From Atribacter laminatus (GTDB lineage: Bacteria > Atribacterota > Atribacteria > Atribacterales > Atribacteraceae), in NCBI RefSeq assembly GCF_015775515.1, contig NZ_CP065383.1, positions 2,480,001 through 2,544,000 of the forward strand: a stretch of DNA of 64,000 nt, read 5' to 3'. Each line of letters opens with the position of its first letter. Position 1 is the stretch's first letter. The position numbers and the translations under genes are program-made. A model generated the notes under the pieces. The model ran no database searches, was not told where the DNA came from, and saw only the letters and a list, made by a program, of their open reading frames with translations. Shown piece by piece: positions 37,496-45,090 of this stretch.

Positions 37496-37812
37496 CTCAT
37501 AGAATTGAATTCATCACCGAAGCGGTAGAGGACTTTGGTCGTTTGGATGGATAAGTACGAAAAAAGGTGGCAAAAAAGATCGATGAGTTGGCGGCAAACC
37601 CCTATCTGGGAAAACCACTCGGTAATCTCAATGATATCAACCTCACTGGATTTTATAAGCTCTATACCGATGATAAAAAAATCCGTATCGTTTACCGCCT
37701 TCTTTTAGAAGATAGAGTTATTGTAGAAATCTGGGGAATTGGGAAAAGGGAAAAAAGTCAAATTTACCAAAAGGTAAATCGCAGAGTGCAAAACCGAAAG
37801 AAGAAAAAATGA
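37492..37812 (+). pseudogene. RelE/ParE-type toxin with in-frame stop
   Basis: The frame from the ATG at 37492 reads MTHRIEFITEAVEDFGRLDG, then TAA at 37552-37554, then VRKKVAKKIDELAANPYLGK, LTGFYKLYTDDKKIRIVYRL and VIVEIWGIGKREKSQIY. These are full-length RelE-superfamily features (about 106 codons), so a single nonsense codon after residue 20 has inactivated the ribonuclease. Loss of the toxin with an intact antitoxin is the usual harmless direction of decay. Confidence 0.85.
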
Positions 37813-38979
37813 ATCGACTTCCATATAATTCTTCTAAAATACTTTAAACACCAACGATATGAGTAAAACCCTTAAGATTTTTTTTTATTTTGATTCTCCG
37901 TTTTAATATAGAAAAATGTTTATTGATTATTTAGCAGGATTTGGTTTTTGTATCAGCACAAGCATTGAAGAGAAGCTTGTCATGGGTAGTCGTTTGGAGG
38001 AGAATCAAAAGAGTAAGTCATAGAGGTTCAATTATGAAAAAAAGCTCAGCTGTTTTGCCCATTAGATTGTTTAGCTAAGAAAATTCAAGAATCAAGATTT
38101 GACCCCAGAAATTGTCACGGACCCCAACAGCCACACCCCGGTCTTAAATTGAATACCATATTTAATCTGGAAATCTTTGATTTTCCTTTTATAATTATAT
38201 GATAGACCCCACAGGATTTGATCCCTAAGGTTTCATTGATAATTAATAAATGGGACTTTTCCTTTTAGAGTGGGACTATTATCCCTTAAAAGTTAGAAAA
38301 AATTATGGTATAAAAAATATATATTTTTTTGTTTGAAGATAATCGTTTTTATGTTTGTGACAAGACATAATGCATAATAAATTAGTAAAAGGATATGAAT
38401 AAGATTTAAATCATAATAATTACTAGTACTTTAAAACTTTCGTATACGCTGGAAATATCCTTTTTAAATATTTTTCAGTCTTACTGAATAAATGGTTGTA
38501 TACATTAGTAATTAAAATTGTATTCGTTGTCTTATGAAGAAAAAATACAAAATTATTCTTTTTTTGAAAGTTGAATAAAAAAATGTTTTTGGAAAAATGA
38601 TTAATGAGAAGCCGGTATTACAGATTGAAAAGTAAATAAATTTACTTTTCAAAAGAGGGGGAACTTAGGAAAGGAGTTGAATCTGAGTCTTTTGATATTC
38701 AGGTGGATTTTTATTTATACTAGTTCATTCCTAACTTAATTAAGTAAAGAAAATATAAAGAAAAGGAGGTGTTTCCTGATAAACTTAGAAATTGAAAAGA
38801 GAACAACGTGTTAAACGATCAAACTAAACAACTCATGAATTTTCACTGATCTATCATTTTAATGGCGGCAATAATTTAAAGCTTTTTCGAATTTTGTATC
38901 ATTATGAATAGTATTTATTTGGATTGTAAGGTGTTAATTATTATGAGATTTTACTTAGCATTTATTGGGAGGGAAAACA
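37813..38979. other. long gene-poor AT-rich region
   Basis: About 1.17 kb. A diverged end motif (TTCAAGAATCAAGATTTGAC) lies near 38087-38106. A block around 38118-38150 (CCCCAACAGCCACACCCCGG) resembles one at 57196-57220. A weak hairpin CTTTTAGAGTGGGAC...TCCCTTAAAAG occurs near 38260. An isolated AAGGAGGTG at 38763-38771 has no ORF after it. Nothing else was recognised. Confidence 0.5.
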
Positions 38980-39489
38980 TTGAATAAAAAATTGTTCGTT
39001 GAAATTCTATCCATAACATTGATAATGATGCTCGTTGTAGGTTGTTCGTTAACTAATATTCCTGATGCCCCAAACCTAAATGAAACAAAAAAACCTTCAG
39101 CACAAAGTATGGCACACCAACAGGCTACAGTACATGTTCCAGCGTGGGCACATGCTGCGTTGCCGTTTAGCCCGGTTTGGACTAGTAAAATAGAAATTCG
39201 AGATTATTGGAAAGAAGATAATACTTTTGAAGTAATTAAAATTGGTGACAAAATTATAGCAGAACCTGGTTTGTATACAGGAGTTTATGTAACGAATAAA
39301 AGTGAAATTGAACAAATTTTTGAATGTTTTAAGGGAGATACCTGTATTATGGGACCGTACAGTATTGATCCTAATTATGGATCGATGGTGAAGCTTGACT
39401 ATAACCAATCGCTAACTGGATGCACGCTTGTTAGCGTGGAACCTAAAGAAGATTTTGAGAATTATTGGATAATTAAGTTTTTAGAATAA
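38980..39489 (+). CDS. putative lipoprotein
   Basis: 169 aa from a TTG start, chosen because GGGAGGG lies 8 bases upstream. A type II signal peptide with hydrophobic core ILSITLIMMLVVGC gives a lipobox ending VVGC, so the mature protein should be lipid-anchored. The mature part has an Ala/Pro-rich stretch and then a small beta-rich domain with three further cysteines. No family was recognised. Confidence 0.7.
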   Translation: MNKKLFVEILSITLIMMLVVGCSLTNIPDAPNLNETKKPSAQSMAHQQATVHVPAWAHAALPFSPVWTSKIEIRDYWKEDNTFEVIKIGDKIIAEPGLYTGVYVTNKSEIEQIFECFKGDTCIMGPYSIDPNYGSMVKLDYNQSLTGCTLVSVEPKEDFENYWIIKFLE

Positions 39490-39563
39490 ATATTGAGATA
39501 GAATTTATAAGAACAACATTTTGATTTTTTCGCGTTCATTATTAATAAAAATTATTATAACTA

Positions 39564-39612
39564 AAAAAGGGCGGGAAGGTTCTTAACTGTTTATCTCCGA
39601 CCTTTTTTAGTT
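39564..39612 (+). terminator. candidate terminator after lipoprotein gene
   Basis: AAAAAAGGGCGGGA pairs imperfectly with TCTCCGACCTTTTTT, giving an A/T-flanked stem with a final T-run about 75 bases after the stop codon. It could work in both directions. Confidence 0.55.
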
Positions 39613-39678
39613 CTCATTGATGTATCTGACAAGTCAACCTGCATTTGGCAAATAAAAACTCCAACACCCCATATGAGA

Positions 39679-39800
39679 TTAGTGATTTAAACTTAAATGT
39701 TCCAAACGATAATTCTTTCCTGTAAACACCAATAGATGACAGCGATGGATCAACCAGTCAAGAATAGCACTGATGATCACGTCATCAAAAAATTTCCTAT
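39679..39800 (-). pseudogene. IstB-like ATPase, C-terminal fragment
   Basis: The minus frame reads FFDDVIISAILDWLIHRCH then VFTGKNYRLEH before a TAA at 39679. This is the C-terminal DDVxxxAILDRLLHH...GxSYRL signature of IS21-type helper proteins of a different subgroup from the two complete copies here. It is a relic of an older insertion. Sequence up to about 40250 holds no recognisable continuation. Confidence 0.65.
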
Positions 39801-40303
39801 TCTGTTTACTGAAATATTTTGCTAAATATAAACTAGTCCAAACCGATGGAAATTCATACCAGGTCTTTCCTGAAGCAGACCTTTTACAATTACCAGAACA
39901 AGCTTTTCGATCTTCCCTTCAAATGCTTGGATTGGTATCCGTCCCAACCTCAAATGATAGCTTTCAATATATTGCATCAAAAAAACCCAAGGTATTTCAC
40001 AAAATAACATTTGAGTAGGTTGCAACCATCAAAGAAGAAAATCTCATTCATTTTCATAGCCTTGGAGAAGCCCAAGCTTCAGGGAGAAAAGGGTGTAAGA
40101 ATTGTAAACCCGACAAATAACTCCATTATTCAAAGGAGAAAAGCGGTTGAGAGAGCCATACCAAATAAAATTATAAGGTTTATAATTTATCAAAAGAGGG
40201 GAGTAATTGGTCTAAAATTCAAGAATCAAGACCTGACCCCCCATATATAATCAAAAACTATTTAATAGATTCCATGAATTCTTTTATTAAGTTTAAAATT
40301 AAT
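39801..40303. other. gene-poor region with repeat end motif
   Basis: No credible gene. The region near 40080-40200 (GTGTAAGAATTGTAAACCCG, AAAGCGGTTGAGAGAGCC) is repeated in diverged form at 50450-50530. In both places it is followed by GGTCTAAAATTCAAGAATCA and the CAAGACCTGACCCC end motif (here 40216-40243). Confidence 0.6.
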
Positions 40304-40681
40304 TCAGCTTTTTATTGCTTGCCAACATAAACGAGCTAAGACAATTGCTTCCTCTGCCTCTTCTTTTCCAGGTAAACTTTCATCCAAAATCCCAGGTAAG
40401 GCATCAGGATAGCGGGTAGGAATATAGAAGATATCCATTTGACTCAATCGGCTTCTCAATTCAAAAAGAAAATCTTGAGGAATTAAACTGAAGAGGTCGA
40501 CTATCGAATGGGTTCGAGGTGGTGTTTTCCCTTGATTGGCTAAAATACCCTTAAGACATTTTTCAATGCATTGCTGGCTATGAAAACAAACCTGATTATA
40601 AATTCCATCTTGGTAAGCAAGCTCCGCCATTTGTAAATCTTGCTGGGCAAAAATGAACCATCGGTTACTTGCTTTGTTCAT
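40304..40681 (-). CDS. HEPN-domain toxin
   Basis: About 125 aa from the ATG at 40681 (MNKASNRWFIFAQQDL; the frame is open further upstream but inside the partner gene). Typical HEPN family layout: WFIFAQQDLQMAELAYQDG, YNQVCFHSQQCIEKCLKGIL and PPRTHSIVDLF, with the Arg-x-His active-site region. Such proteins are RNases neutralised by an MNT nucleotidyltransferase, which is encoded immediately upstream with a 17-base overlap. Confidence 0.88.
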   Translation of the reverse strand: MNKASNRWFIFAQQDLQMAELAYQDGIYNQVCFHSQQCIEKCLKGILANQGKTPPRTHSIVDLFSLIPQDFLFELRSRLSQMDIFYIPTRYPDALPGILDESLPGKEEAEEAIVLARLCWQAIKS

Positions 40682-41039
40682 AAATAATCTTTCCTTTAGC
40701 AATGATTTCTTCTCTAAAGAAAGGGCTATTCGCTTGGAGTTGATCAAACTCTTCAGGGGTATACACGACAATATCTAACCCTACCTGTGGTTGGATTAAT
40801 TCTCGAATCTTACGTAGCCTCTGATAAAAAGGTAAATTGCTTTTTTCGACAACCACAAGATCAATATCCGACCATTCATGGAGCTCTCCTTGAGCGAGAG
40901 TTCCGAAAAGAATCAATTTCTCAGGAGAACCGTGTTTGGTCAACAAGCGAATGTAGCGTTTTAATTCCTGGTTCAAAAGCTTCTTTCGATTATTGATCTC
41001 AGTTGAGACTTTAAATGGTTTTTTTCTTCTTTCATTCAT
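40665..41039 (-). CDS. MNT-type minimal nucleotidyltransferase antitoxin
   Basis: 124 aa from the ATG at 41039 (an in-frame ATG at 41093 is less likely). The nucleotidyltransferase signature LFGTLAQGELHEWSDIDLVV has the GS/T-x..SDIDL metal-binding aspartates, and LDIVVYTPEEFDQL supplies the third acidic strand. In MNT/HEPN pairs this protein inactivates the HEPN toxin by modification. First gene of a two-gene operon. Confidence 0.88.
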   Translation of the reverse strand: MNERRKKPFKVSTEINNRKKLLNQELKRYIRLLTKHGSPEKLILFGTLAQGELHEWSDIDLVVVEKSNLPFYQRLRKIRELIQPQVGLDIVVYTPEEFDQLQANSPFFREEIIAKGKIIYEQSK

Positions 41040-41443
41040 CAATAAACCCCATTTGGAAAAAGTCCAATATTTTGAAAGGAATTCATTATACATTTAATCA
41101 CTGTATCTTCCATTCATTATAAAGAATATATTAAACCTGTAAACTACGAGATGAAAAGAGTTCACTTTTTTGTGCCCGACGACGTGGCAATCTCATCCAC
41201 TCCTGCCGTCATCCTTAGGATTCGTACTTAGAATCCATAAGGATCTCTTCTGACAACCTAGGCGTCATCCTGAGCGATGTTTTTCCGCGTGAGGATCTCA
41301 TCTTTCTATCTTTTTCCATTCCCATTTCCCCAAAATTCAAGAATCAAGACCTAGCCACAACTGAATTTTGACTTTAAATTATTGATGAATGATGGAGTAT
41401 AGTAATAAATCAGGGAAGAAAGATACATTTCCGAGGTGAAACA
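41040..41443. other. intergenic region with composite repeat
   Basis: A diverged hairpin repeat at about 41209-41250 (GTCATCCTTAGGATTCG...AAGGATCTCTTC) and a full composite repeat at 41264-41355. The ribosome-binding site GAGGTG lies before 41444. No gene. Confidence 0.6.
41264..41355 (+). repeat. composite ~100-bp repeat
   Basis: GTCATCCTGAGCG...CGCGTGAGGATCTCATC, then the TTTCTATCTTTTTCCATTCC spacer and the end AAGAATCAAGACCTAGCC. The end lies about 89 bases before the DUF433 start codon. Confidence 0.8.
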
Positions 41444-41668
41444 ATGGATTATAAGGAAAGGATAGCTTCCGACCCAGATATAATGCTTGGCAAGCCTGTA
41501 ATAAAGGGGACAAGAATTACCATTGAACTCATCTTAAGGAAATTATCTGAGGGAATGGTGATAGAAGAATTACTTGAAGCTTATCCTCATCTGACAAAAG
41601 AAGACATTTTTGCAGCACTTTCTTATTCTGCTGATGTCATATCTCAGGAGGAGTTGATTGAAACTTAG
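41444..41668 (+). CDS. DUF433-family antitoxin
   Basis: 74 aa, with GAGGTG upstream of the ATG. Family pattern: a start like RIASDPDIMLGKPVIKGTRI, ITIELILRKLSEGMVIEEL and YPHLTKEDIFAALSYSA. DUF433 proteins are DNA-binding antitoxins partnered with DUF5615 (PIN-like) toxins. Here the partner directly downstream is truncated, unlike the intact pair at 43326-43960. Confidence 0.85.
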   Translation: MDYKERIASDPDIMLGKPVIKGTRITIELILRKLSEGMVIEELLEAYPHLTKEDIFAALSYSADVISQEELIET

Positions 41669-41697
41669 AATTGTTGCTGATGAAAATGTCGATTATA
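41658..41697 (+). pseudogene. DUF5615 PIN-like toxin, N-terminal stub
   Basis: From a TTG at 41658 with AGGAGG upstream, the frame reads LKLRIVADENVDYR and then runs directly into a dispersed hairpin element. LxxRIVADENVD is the conserved N-terminus (first PIN-like aspartate) of DUF5615 toxins. Everything after about 13 residues is gone. Confidence 0.7.
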
Positions 41698-41740
41698 GAC
41701 CCTCATGCCGCATAGCGGCACCTGATGAGAATGAAAATAC
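41695..41740 (+). repeat. GATGAGGAT hairpin element
   Basis: TATAGACCCTCATGCCGCATAGCGGCACCTGATGAGAATG (41694-41733). The stem GCCGC/GCGGC differs from the stems of other copies while the flanks are conserved. It begins exactly where the DUF5615 homology ends. Confidence 0.6.
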
Positions 41741-41751
41741 CTATTTAAAAC

Positions 41752-41914
41752 CGTCATTGCGAGGAACGCAGTGACGTGGCAATCTCATGTAATGTTTTTT
41801 TTTAAATAATGAAAGGATGAGATCCTCACGCGGGAAAGCACCGCTCAGGATGACAGTCCAATGTAGCCGTAGGCTGCTATCCTGTGTAGTTTACAGGATA
41901 GACTCCACGTTTTC
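41752..41914 (+). repeat. GTCATTGCGAGGAACG repeat and inverted GTCATCCTGAG repeat
   Basis: CGTCATTGCGAGGAACGCAG then TGACGTGGCAATCTCAT (41752-41789), a second hairpin-repeat class also at 50180-50216. It is followed by an inverted copy of the first class (GATGAGATCCTCACGCGGGA...CTCAGGATGAC, about 41817-41852) and a GTAGCCGTAGGCTGC hairpin. Confidence 0.65.
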
Positions 41915-41932
41915 TTTCTTAATTTTCTCTTA

Positions 41933-41941
41933 TGGTATAAT
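41933..41941 (+). promoter_or_regulatory. extended -10 promoter TGGTATAAT
   Basis: TGnTATAAT ending 34 bases before the HEPN start codon. Confidence 0.5.
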
Positions 41942-41975
41942 TTAATCCAATATTTAAGATAATATGAGCTAAATT

Positions 41976-42371
41976 ATGGATAAAAATGCGTTCATATCAT
42001 ATTGGATTGAATCAGCCAATCGTGATTATCAAACCATGCTGAACTTGTATCAAAGCAAGGATTATCACTGGAGTCTGTTCATTGGTCACCTCATAATCGA
42101 AAAACTGATAAAGGCTATCTATGTGAAAAATATCAATGAGAATCCACCAAGAACTCACGATTTGGTGAGGCTAGCTGAAAAAGCTGGAATTGCAACAACT
42201 GAGGAGCAAAAAGATACACTTGATCTCCTTACAACATTCAATATCAAAATTCGATATCCAGATTATGAATTTTTTTTCTATAGGAAATGTGATTACGACT
42301 TTACCACGGAGAATATTAAAAAAATCAATGAGGTCAGGGTATGGCTTCTATCGATGATAGAGAAAGAATAG
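41976..42371 (+). CDS. HEPN-domain toxin
   Basis: 131 aa. HEPN layout: ISYWIESANRDYQTMLNLYQ, WSLFIGHLIIEKLIKAIYV, NPPRTHDLVRLAEKAG. The RTHD segment is the usual active-site position. It overlaps the downstream MNT gene by 31 bases. In contrast to the pair at 40304-41039, the toxin gene comes first. No strong Shine-Dalgarno precedes the ATG. The last ~18 codons are duplicated at about 49855-49910. Confidence 0.87.
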   Translation: MDKNAFISYWIESANRDYQTMLNLYQSKDYHWSLFIGHLIIEKLIKAIYVKNINENPPRTHDLVRLAEKAGIATTEEQKDTLDLLTTFNIKIRYPDYEFFFYRKCDYDFTTENIKKINEVRVWLLSMIEKE

Positions 42372-42661
42372 AAGAAATTGTAAAAGCTTTTGGTAAATTA
42401 ATTAAAGAAAAAATAAGGGTACGACATCTTTATCTCTATGGCTCGTATGCCAAAGGGACTCATTCGCCAGAAAGTGATATCGACGTTGCCGTCGTTGCTG
42501 ATAATTTTAGTGGAGACCCTATTGAAGATACCATGTTACTCATGAAATTGAGGCGGAAAATTGATTATCGCATTGAACCTCATCCATTCAAAACTGAAGA
42601 ATTCAATTTATCCAATCCTTTGGCAAAAGAAATAATCACGACTGGAAAAGAAATTTACTAA
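42341..42661 (+). CDS. MNT-type minimal nucleotidyltransferase antitoxin
   Basis: 106 aa, nucleotidyltransferase signature LYLYGSYAKGTHSPESDIDV with the two aspartates, and a late acidic residue in IDYRIEPHPFKTEEF. It is the intact parent of the frameshifted copy at 49881-50105. Antitoxin partner of the overlapping HEPN gene. Confidence 0.88.
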   Translation: MASIDDRERIEEIVKAFGKLIKEKIRVRHLYLYGSYAKGTHSPESDIDVAVVADNFSGDPIEDTMLLMKLRRKIDYRIEPHPFKTEEFNLSNPLAKEIITTGKEIY

Positions 42662-42716
42662 CTTGAACCATGCTTTCTGTTTCAATTGCTCATAAAATAC
42701 GACCTATCACCTCATT

Positions 42717-43092
42717 AGTAGTTTATTCCTGTTCGTTTCCTCCTTGGCTGTCATTTTTTGGGATGGATTATGCGACCTGGCAATTTCATCTGTTATCGAT
42801 GGTGTCATCCTGAGTGGTGCTTTCCTGCGTGAGGACCCCATCTTTCCATCTTTTTCATAATCCCAAATCCCCGAACTTCAAGAATCAAGACCTGACCCCA
42901 CTAACGAGTAGTTTATTCCTGTTCGTTTCCTCCTTGGCTGTCATTTTTTGGGATGGATTATGCGACCTGGCAATTTCATCTGTTATCGATGGTGTCATCC
43001 TGAGTGGTGCTTTCCTGCGTGAGGACCCCATCTTTCCATCTTTTTCATAATCCCAAATCCCCGAACTTCAAGAATCAAGACCTGACCCCACT
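42717..43092 (+). repeat. 190-bp-period tandem duplication containing the composite repeat
   Basis: 186 bases from AGTAGTTTATTCCTGTTCG (42717) to the end of GACCTGACCCCACT (42902) recur, apparently identically, from 42907 to 43092. Each copy contains a GGGATGGATTATGCGACCTG-type hairpin segment and one composite repeat (42804-42902; 42994-43092). Confidence 0.92.
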
Positions 43093-43193
43093 GATGAACA
43101 ATTCATTTGATGGAATTCTTTCAATTTTAAAAAATGATCAATAATTCAGCAAAATTCCTTTAATGGTTCCTGTCTCTCTTAGATGGTATAATA

Positions 43194-43202
43194 AATTTGA
43201 AA
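43194..43202 (+). promoter_or_regulatory. extended -10 promoter TGGTATAAT
   Basis: TGnTATAAT identical to the sites at 41933 and 49154. The distance to the DUF5615 start (124 bases) is longer than for the other loci. Confidence 0.45.
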
Positions 43203-43325
43203 ATAATTGTTTTAGGGGAAGGACTCTTTCTTAATTTGAATATTATGAGCATTATTATATGGTAAATTATTTTTGGAAACACAAAAAGGAAAATACCAAC
43301 TACTTCAGTAACATTATTAAGTGGA

Positions 43326-43730
43326 ATGAGTGGTAGAAATATGCCTCAGTTTGGAGAAAATGAGACATTGCAATTTCTTGCTGATGTGAATGTTGAAAAA
43401 ACGATTATTGATTTTTTAAGACAGTTTGGGTATTTAGTCCAATCGGTTGCTGAATTAAGTACTTCTATGTTAGATGAAGATATATTAAATTATGCTCAAA
43501 GAAATAATTTTATTCTCATCACGAATGATAAAGACTTTGGTGAATTTGTTTTCCGGCAGAAAAAAATGACAAAAGGAATAATTTTATTCCGGTTTGAAAA
43601 CCAGAAAGCGATTGAAAAAATAACTACCATTCAATTTGTTTTGGAACATCATCAAGATAAAATTGCAAATCATTTCGTTGTTTTATCGCCAAAAAAAGTC
43701 AGATTTATTCCTTTGGAGGTTAATATATGA
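43326..43730 (+). CDS. DUF5615 PIN-like toxin
   Basis: 134 aa (or 129 from the ATG at 43341). PIN-like family pattern: LQFLADVNVEKTIIDFLRQ (first Asp), MLDEDILNYAQRNNFILITN, then NDKDFGEFVFRQ (acidic cluster) and GIILFRFENQK. It overlaps the DUF433 gene by 4 bases (ATGA). A probable RNase toxin. Here the toxin precedes the antitoxin, the reverse of the locus at 41444. Confidence 0.87.
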   Translation: MSGRNMPQFGENETLQFLADVNVEKTIIDFLRQFGYLVQSVAELSTSMLDEDILNYAQRNNFILITNDKDFGEFVFRQKKMTKGIILFRFENQKAIEKITTIQFVLEHHQDKIANHFVVLSPKKVRFIPLEVNI

Positions 43731-43960
43731 GAGAAGACCTTCTTAAAAGAATAGAAACCAATCCTAAGGTGATGTTAGGAAAACCAGTCATTCGTGGAAC
43801 CCGTTTGACGGTAGAAATCATCTTAGAAAAATTATCTTCTGGAATGACCCCTGAAGAAATACAAATGGAATACCCTTTTATTCAAGCAGATGATATTAGA
43901 GCAGCCCTGCTTTATGCCTCTGAATTTCTCTCCCTCACCGGAGAATACACAATTAATTAA
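43727..43960 (+). CDS. DUF433-family antitoxin
   Basis: 77 aa. It shares the family pattern with the protein at 41444: NPKVMLGKPVIRGTRLTVEI, ILEKLSSGMTPEEI, YPFIQADDIRAALLYASEF. It overlaps the toxin stop at ATGA, with GGAGGTT upstream inside the toxin gene. Confidence 0.88.
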   Translation: MREDLLKRIETNPKVMLGKPVIRGTRLTVEIILEKLSSGMTPEEIQMEYPFIQADDIRAALLYASEFLSLTGEYTIN

Positions 43961-44102
43961 TATCTCAAATCCCTGGGGTCTATCTCTTCTTGATTCTTGG
44001 ATTTTTGAAGGAAAAATGACATTTCCTATCTAAATCCGTCATTGCAAAGAGGATAGAGGTGTTGACAACCTCATCCTTTCCTGCACACACAACCTTTTAT
44101 AA

Positions 44103-44128
44103 ATTCAAGAACCAAGACTTGATTCCCA
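44103..44128 (+). repeat. diverged AAGACCTGACCCC end motif
   Basis: AATTCAAGAACCAAGACTTGATTCCC, a diverged end of the composite repeat. It lies 74 bases before the hicB start, the same spacing as at the Phd locus at 37214. The hairpin part is reduced to GTCATTGCAAAGAGG...GACAACCTCATCC near 44038-44070. Confidence 0.65.
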
Positions 44129-44161
44129 TTTTTTTTAATCTTTTATTTAAAAAGGATTCAA

Positions 44162-44170
44162 TGATAAAAT
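44162..44170 (+). promoter_or_regulatory. extended -10-like TGATAAAAT
   Basis: TGnTAAAAT 31 bases before the ATG of hicB. Confidence 0.35.
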
Positions 44171-44201
44171 AGGGCAAACAAAAACAGTGAGGTATTTCTC
44201 A

Positions 44202-44411
44202 ATGAAAGACGAAATTATTTTTTTGGTAGAAGAATCACCAGAAGGAGGGTACGAAGCAAGAGCATTGGGTTTTTCTGTATTCACCGAAGCCGATTCCATT
44301 CCAGAACTAAAAGTAAATATTCAAGAAGCGGTTAAGTGTCACTTTGAAGAGGAAGAATATCCTCTCTATATTCGTCTTCATTTCGTTAAGGATGAAATTA
44401 TCGTTTTATGA
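44202..44411 (+). CDS. hicB: HicB-family antitoxin
   Basis: 69 aa from the ATG at 44202, preferred to the in-frame GTG at 44187 because GAGGT lies 8 bases upstream. HicB partial RNase-H-like fold: IIFLVEESPEGGYEARALGF, TEADSIPELKVNIQEAVKCHF. No C-terminal DNA-binding domain. It overlaps hicA by 4 bases (ATGA). Confidence 0.83.
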   Translation: MKDEIIFLVEESPEGGYEARALGFSVFTEADSIPELKVNIQEAVKCHFEEEEYPLYIRLHFVKDEIIVL

Positions 44412-44656
44412 AAATTCCCCGGAATATAATTGGTAGCCAACTGGCTACATTGTTAGAAGTTTATGGGTATAAGGTAACCCGTCAAATTGGAAGTCATATT
44501 CGACTCACTACTCAGAAAAATGGTGATCATCATATAACCATTCCACTGCACAAAGCTATTCATATTGGTACTTTAAACAATATACTAAAAGCTATTTCCG
44601 ATCATTTGGAAATTGATAAGGAAACGCTTGTTGATGAACTGTTCTCAGCCAGGTAG
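44408..44656 (+). CDS. hicA: HicA-family mRNA interferase toxin
   Basis: 82 aa. Double-stranded-RNA-binding-like HicA fold with the active-site block GSHIRLTTQKNGDHHITIPL (His) followed by HIGTLNNILKAISDHLEI. Full length and intact, unlike the hicA at 48675. Confidence 0.86.
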   Translation: MKIPRNIIGSQLATLLEVYGYKVTRQIGSHIRLTTQKNGDHHITIPLHKAIHIGTLNNILKAISDHLEIDKETLVDELFSAR

Positions 44657-45090
44657 AGTTATATTTTTCATAATTCTCAGTTTATACATTGAAACATACA
44701 ATTGAGAAATTTATTTAGAGAATTCTAAAATATAAAAACTCACTTCTCTATAAATTCCAGTACTCCTTTAGCTTTTTTCATTTTTATCTCGTGCTGCGAA
44801 TCAGCAGGAGTGCCTATCCTGATAAATACCATCAAATGAATTCTTTAATCCGTCATCATGAGGATTTGCTTTGAGAATCTGTGAGGATCTCATCTTTTCC
44901 ATTTTTTTCAAGAGCGTTCCATTACCACGATCTCATTCGAATTTCCATTTTTTAATCTAACTTAATTTCAAAAATCAAGACCAGACTCTCAGGATTCTGT
45001 TGCAAATATTTATTATTCAAGGTATATATAAAACAAAACATTTAACTTATCCTAAAAATTATGAAAACCAAAAAAAGGGAGGATACTCAT
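44657..45090. other. intergenic region with composite repeat
   Basis: A GCTGCGAATCAGCAG hairpin near 44801 (GATGAGGAT-like family) and a longer, diverged composite repeat at 44852-44994. AAAGGGAGGA before 45091 is the ribosome-binding site of the next operon. Confidence 0.6.
44852..44994 (+). repeat. composite repeat, diverged
   Basis: GTCATCATGAGGATTTGC...TGTGAGGATCTCATCTTTTC, then a spacer and the end TTTCAAAAATCAAGACCAGA. It ends about 97 bases before the first gene of the ATPase operon. Confidence 0.7.

Larger units (their letters stand above)
42662..43325. other. intergenic region with tandem duplication
   Basis: Mostly occupied by the 190-bp tandem duplication (42717-43092). The stretch 43093-43325 contains an extended -10 motif at 43194-43202. 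No gene was recognised. Confidence 0.6.

Noticed and set aside
15851-37554. Several in-frame stops at conserved sense positions (TGA, TAG, TAA), suggesting stop-codon recoding
   Set aside because: The stops involve all three codons and replace different residues (Gly, Arg, Trp, Ser). Intact genes here end in TGA, TAG and TAA normally. Ordinary pseudogene decay explains them better.
38763-38820. Strong AAGGAGGTG suggesting a gene start
   Set aside because: No open frame follows within a sensible distance.
39822-40025. 67-codon minus-strand ORF near the IstB fragment as a gene
   Set aside because: No ribosome-binding site or recognisable motif, and it lies in debris around a transposon relic.
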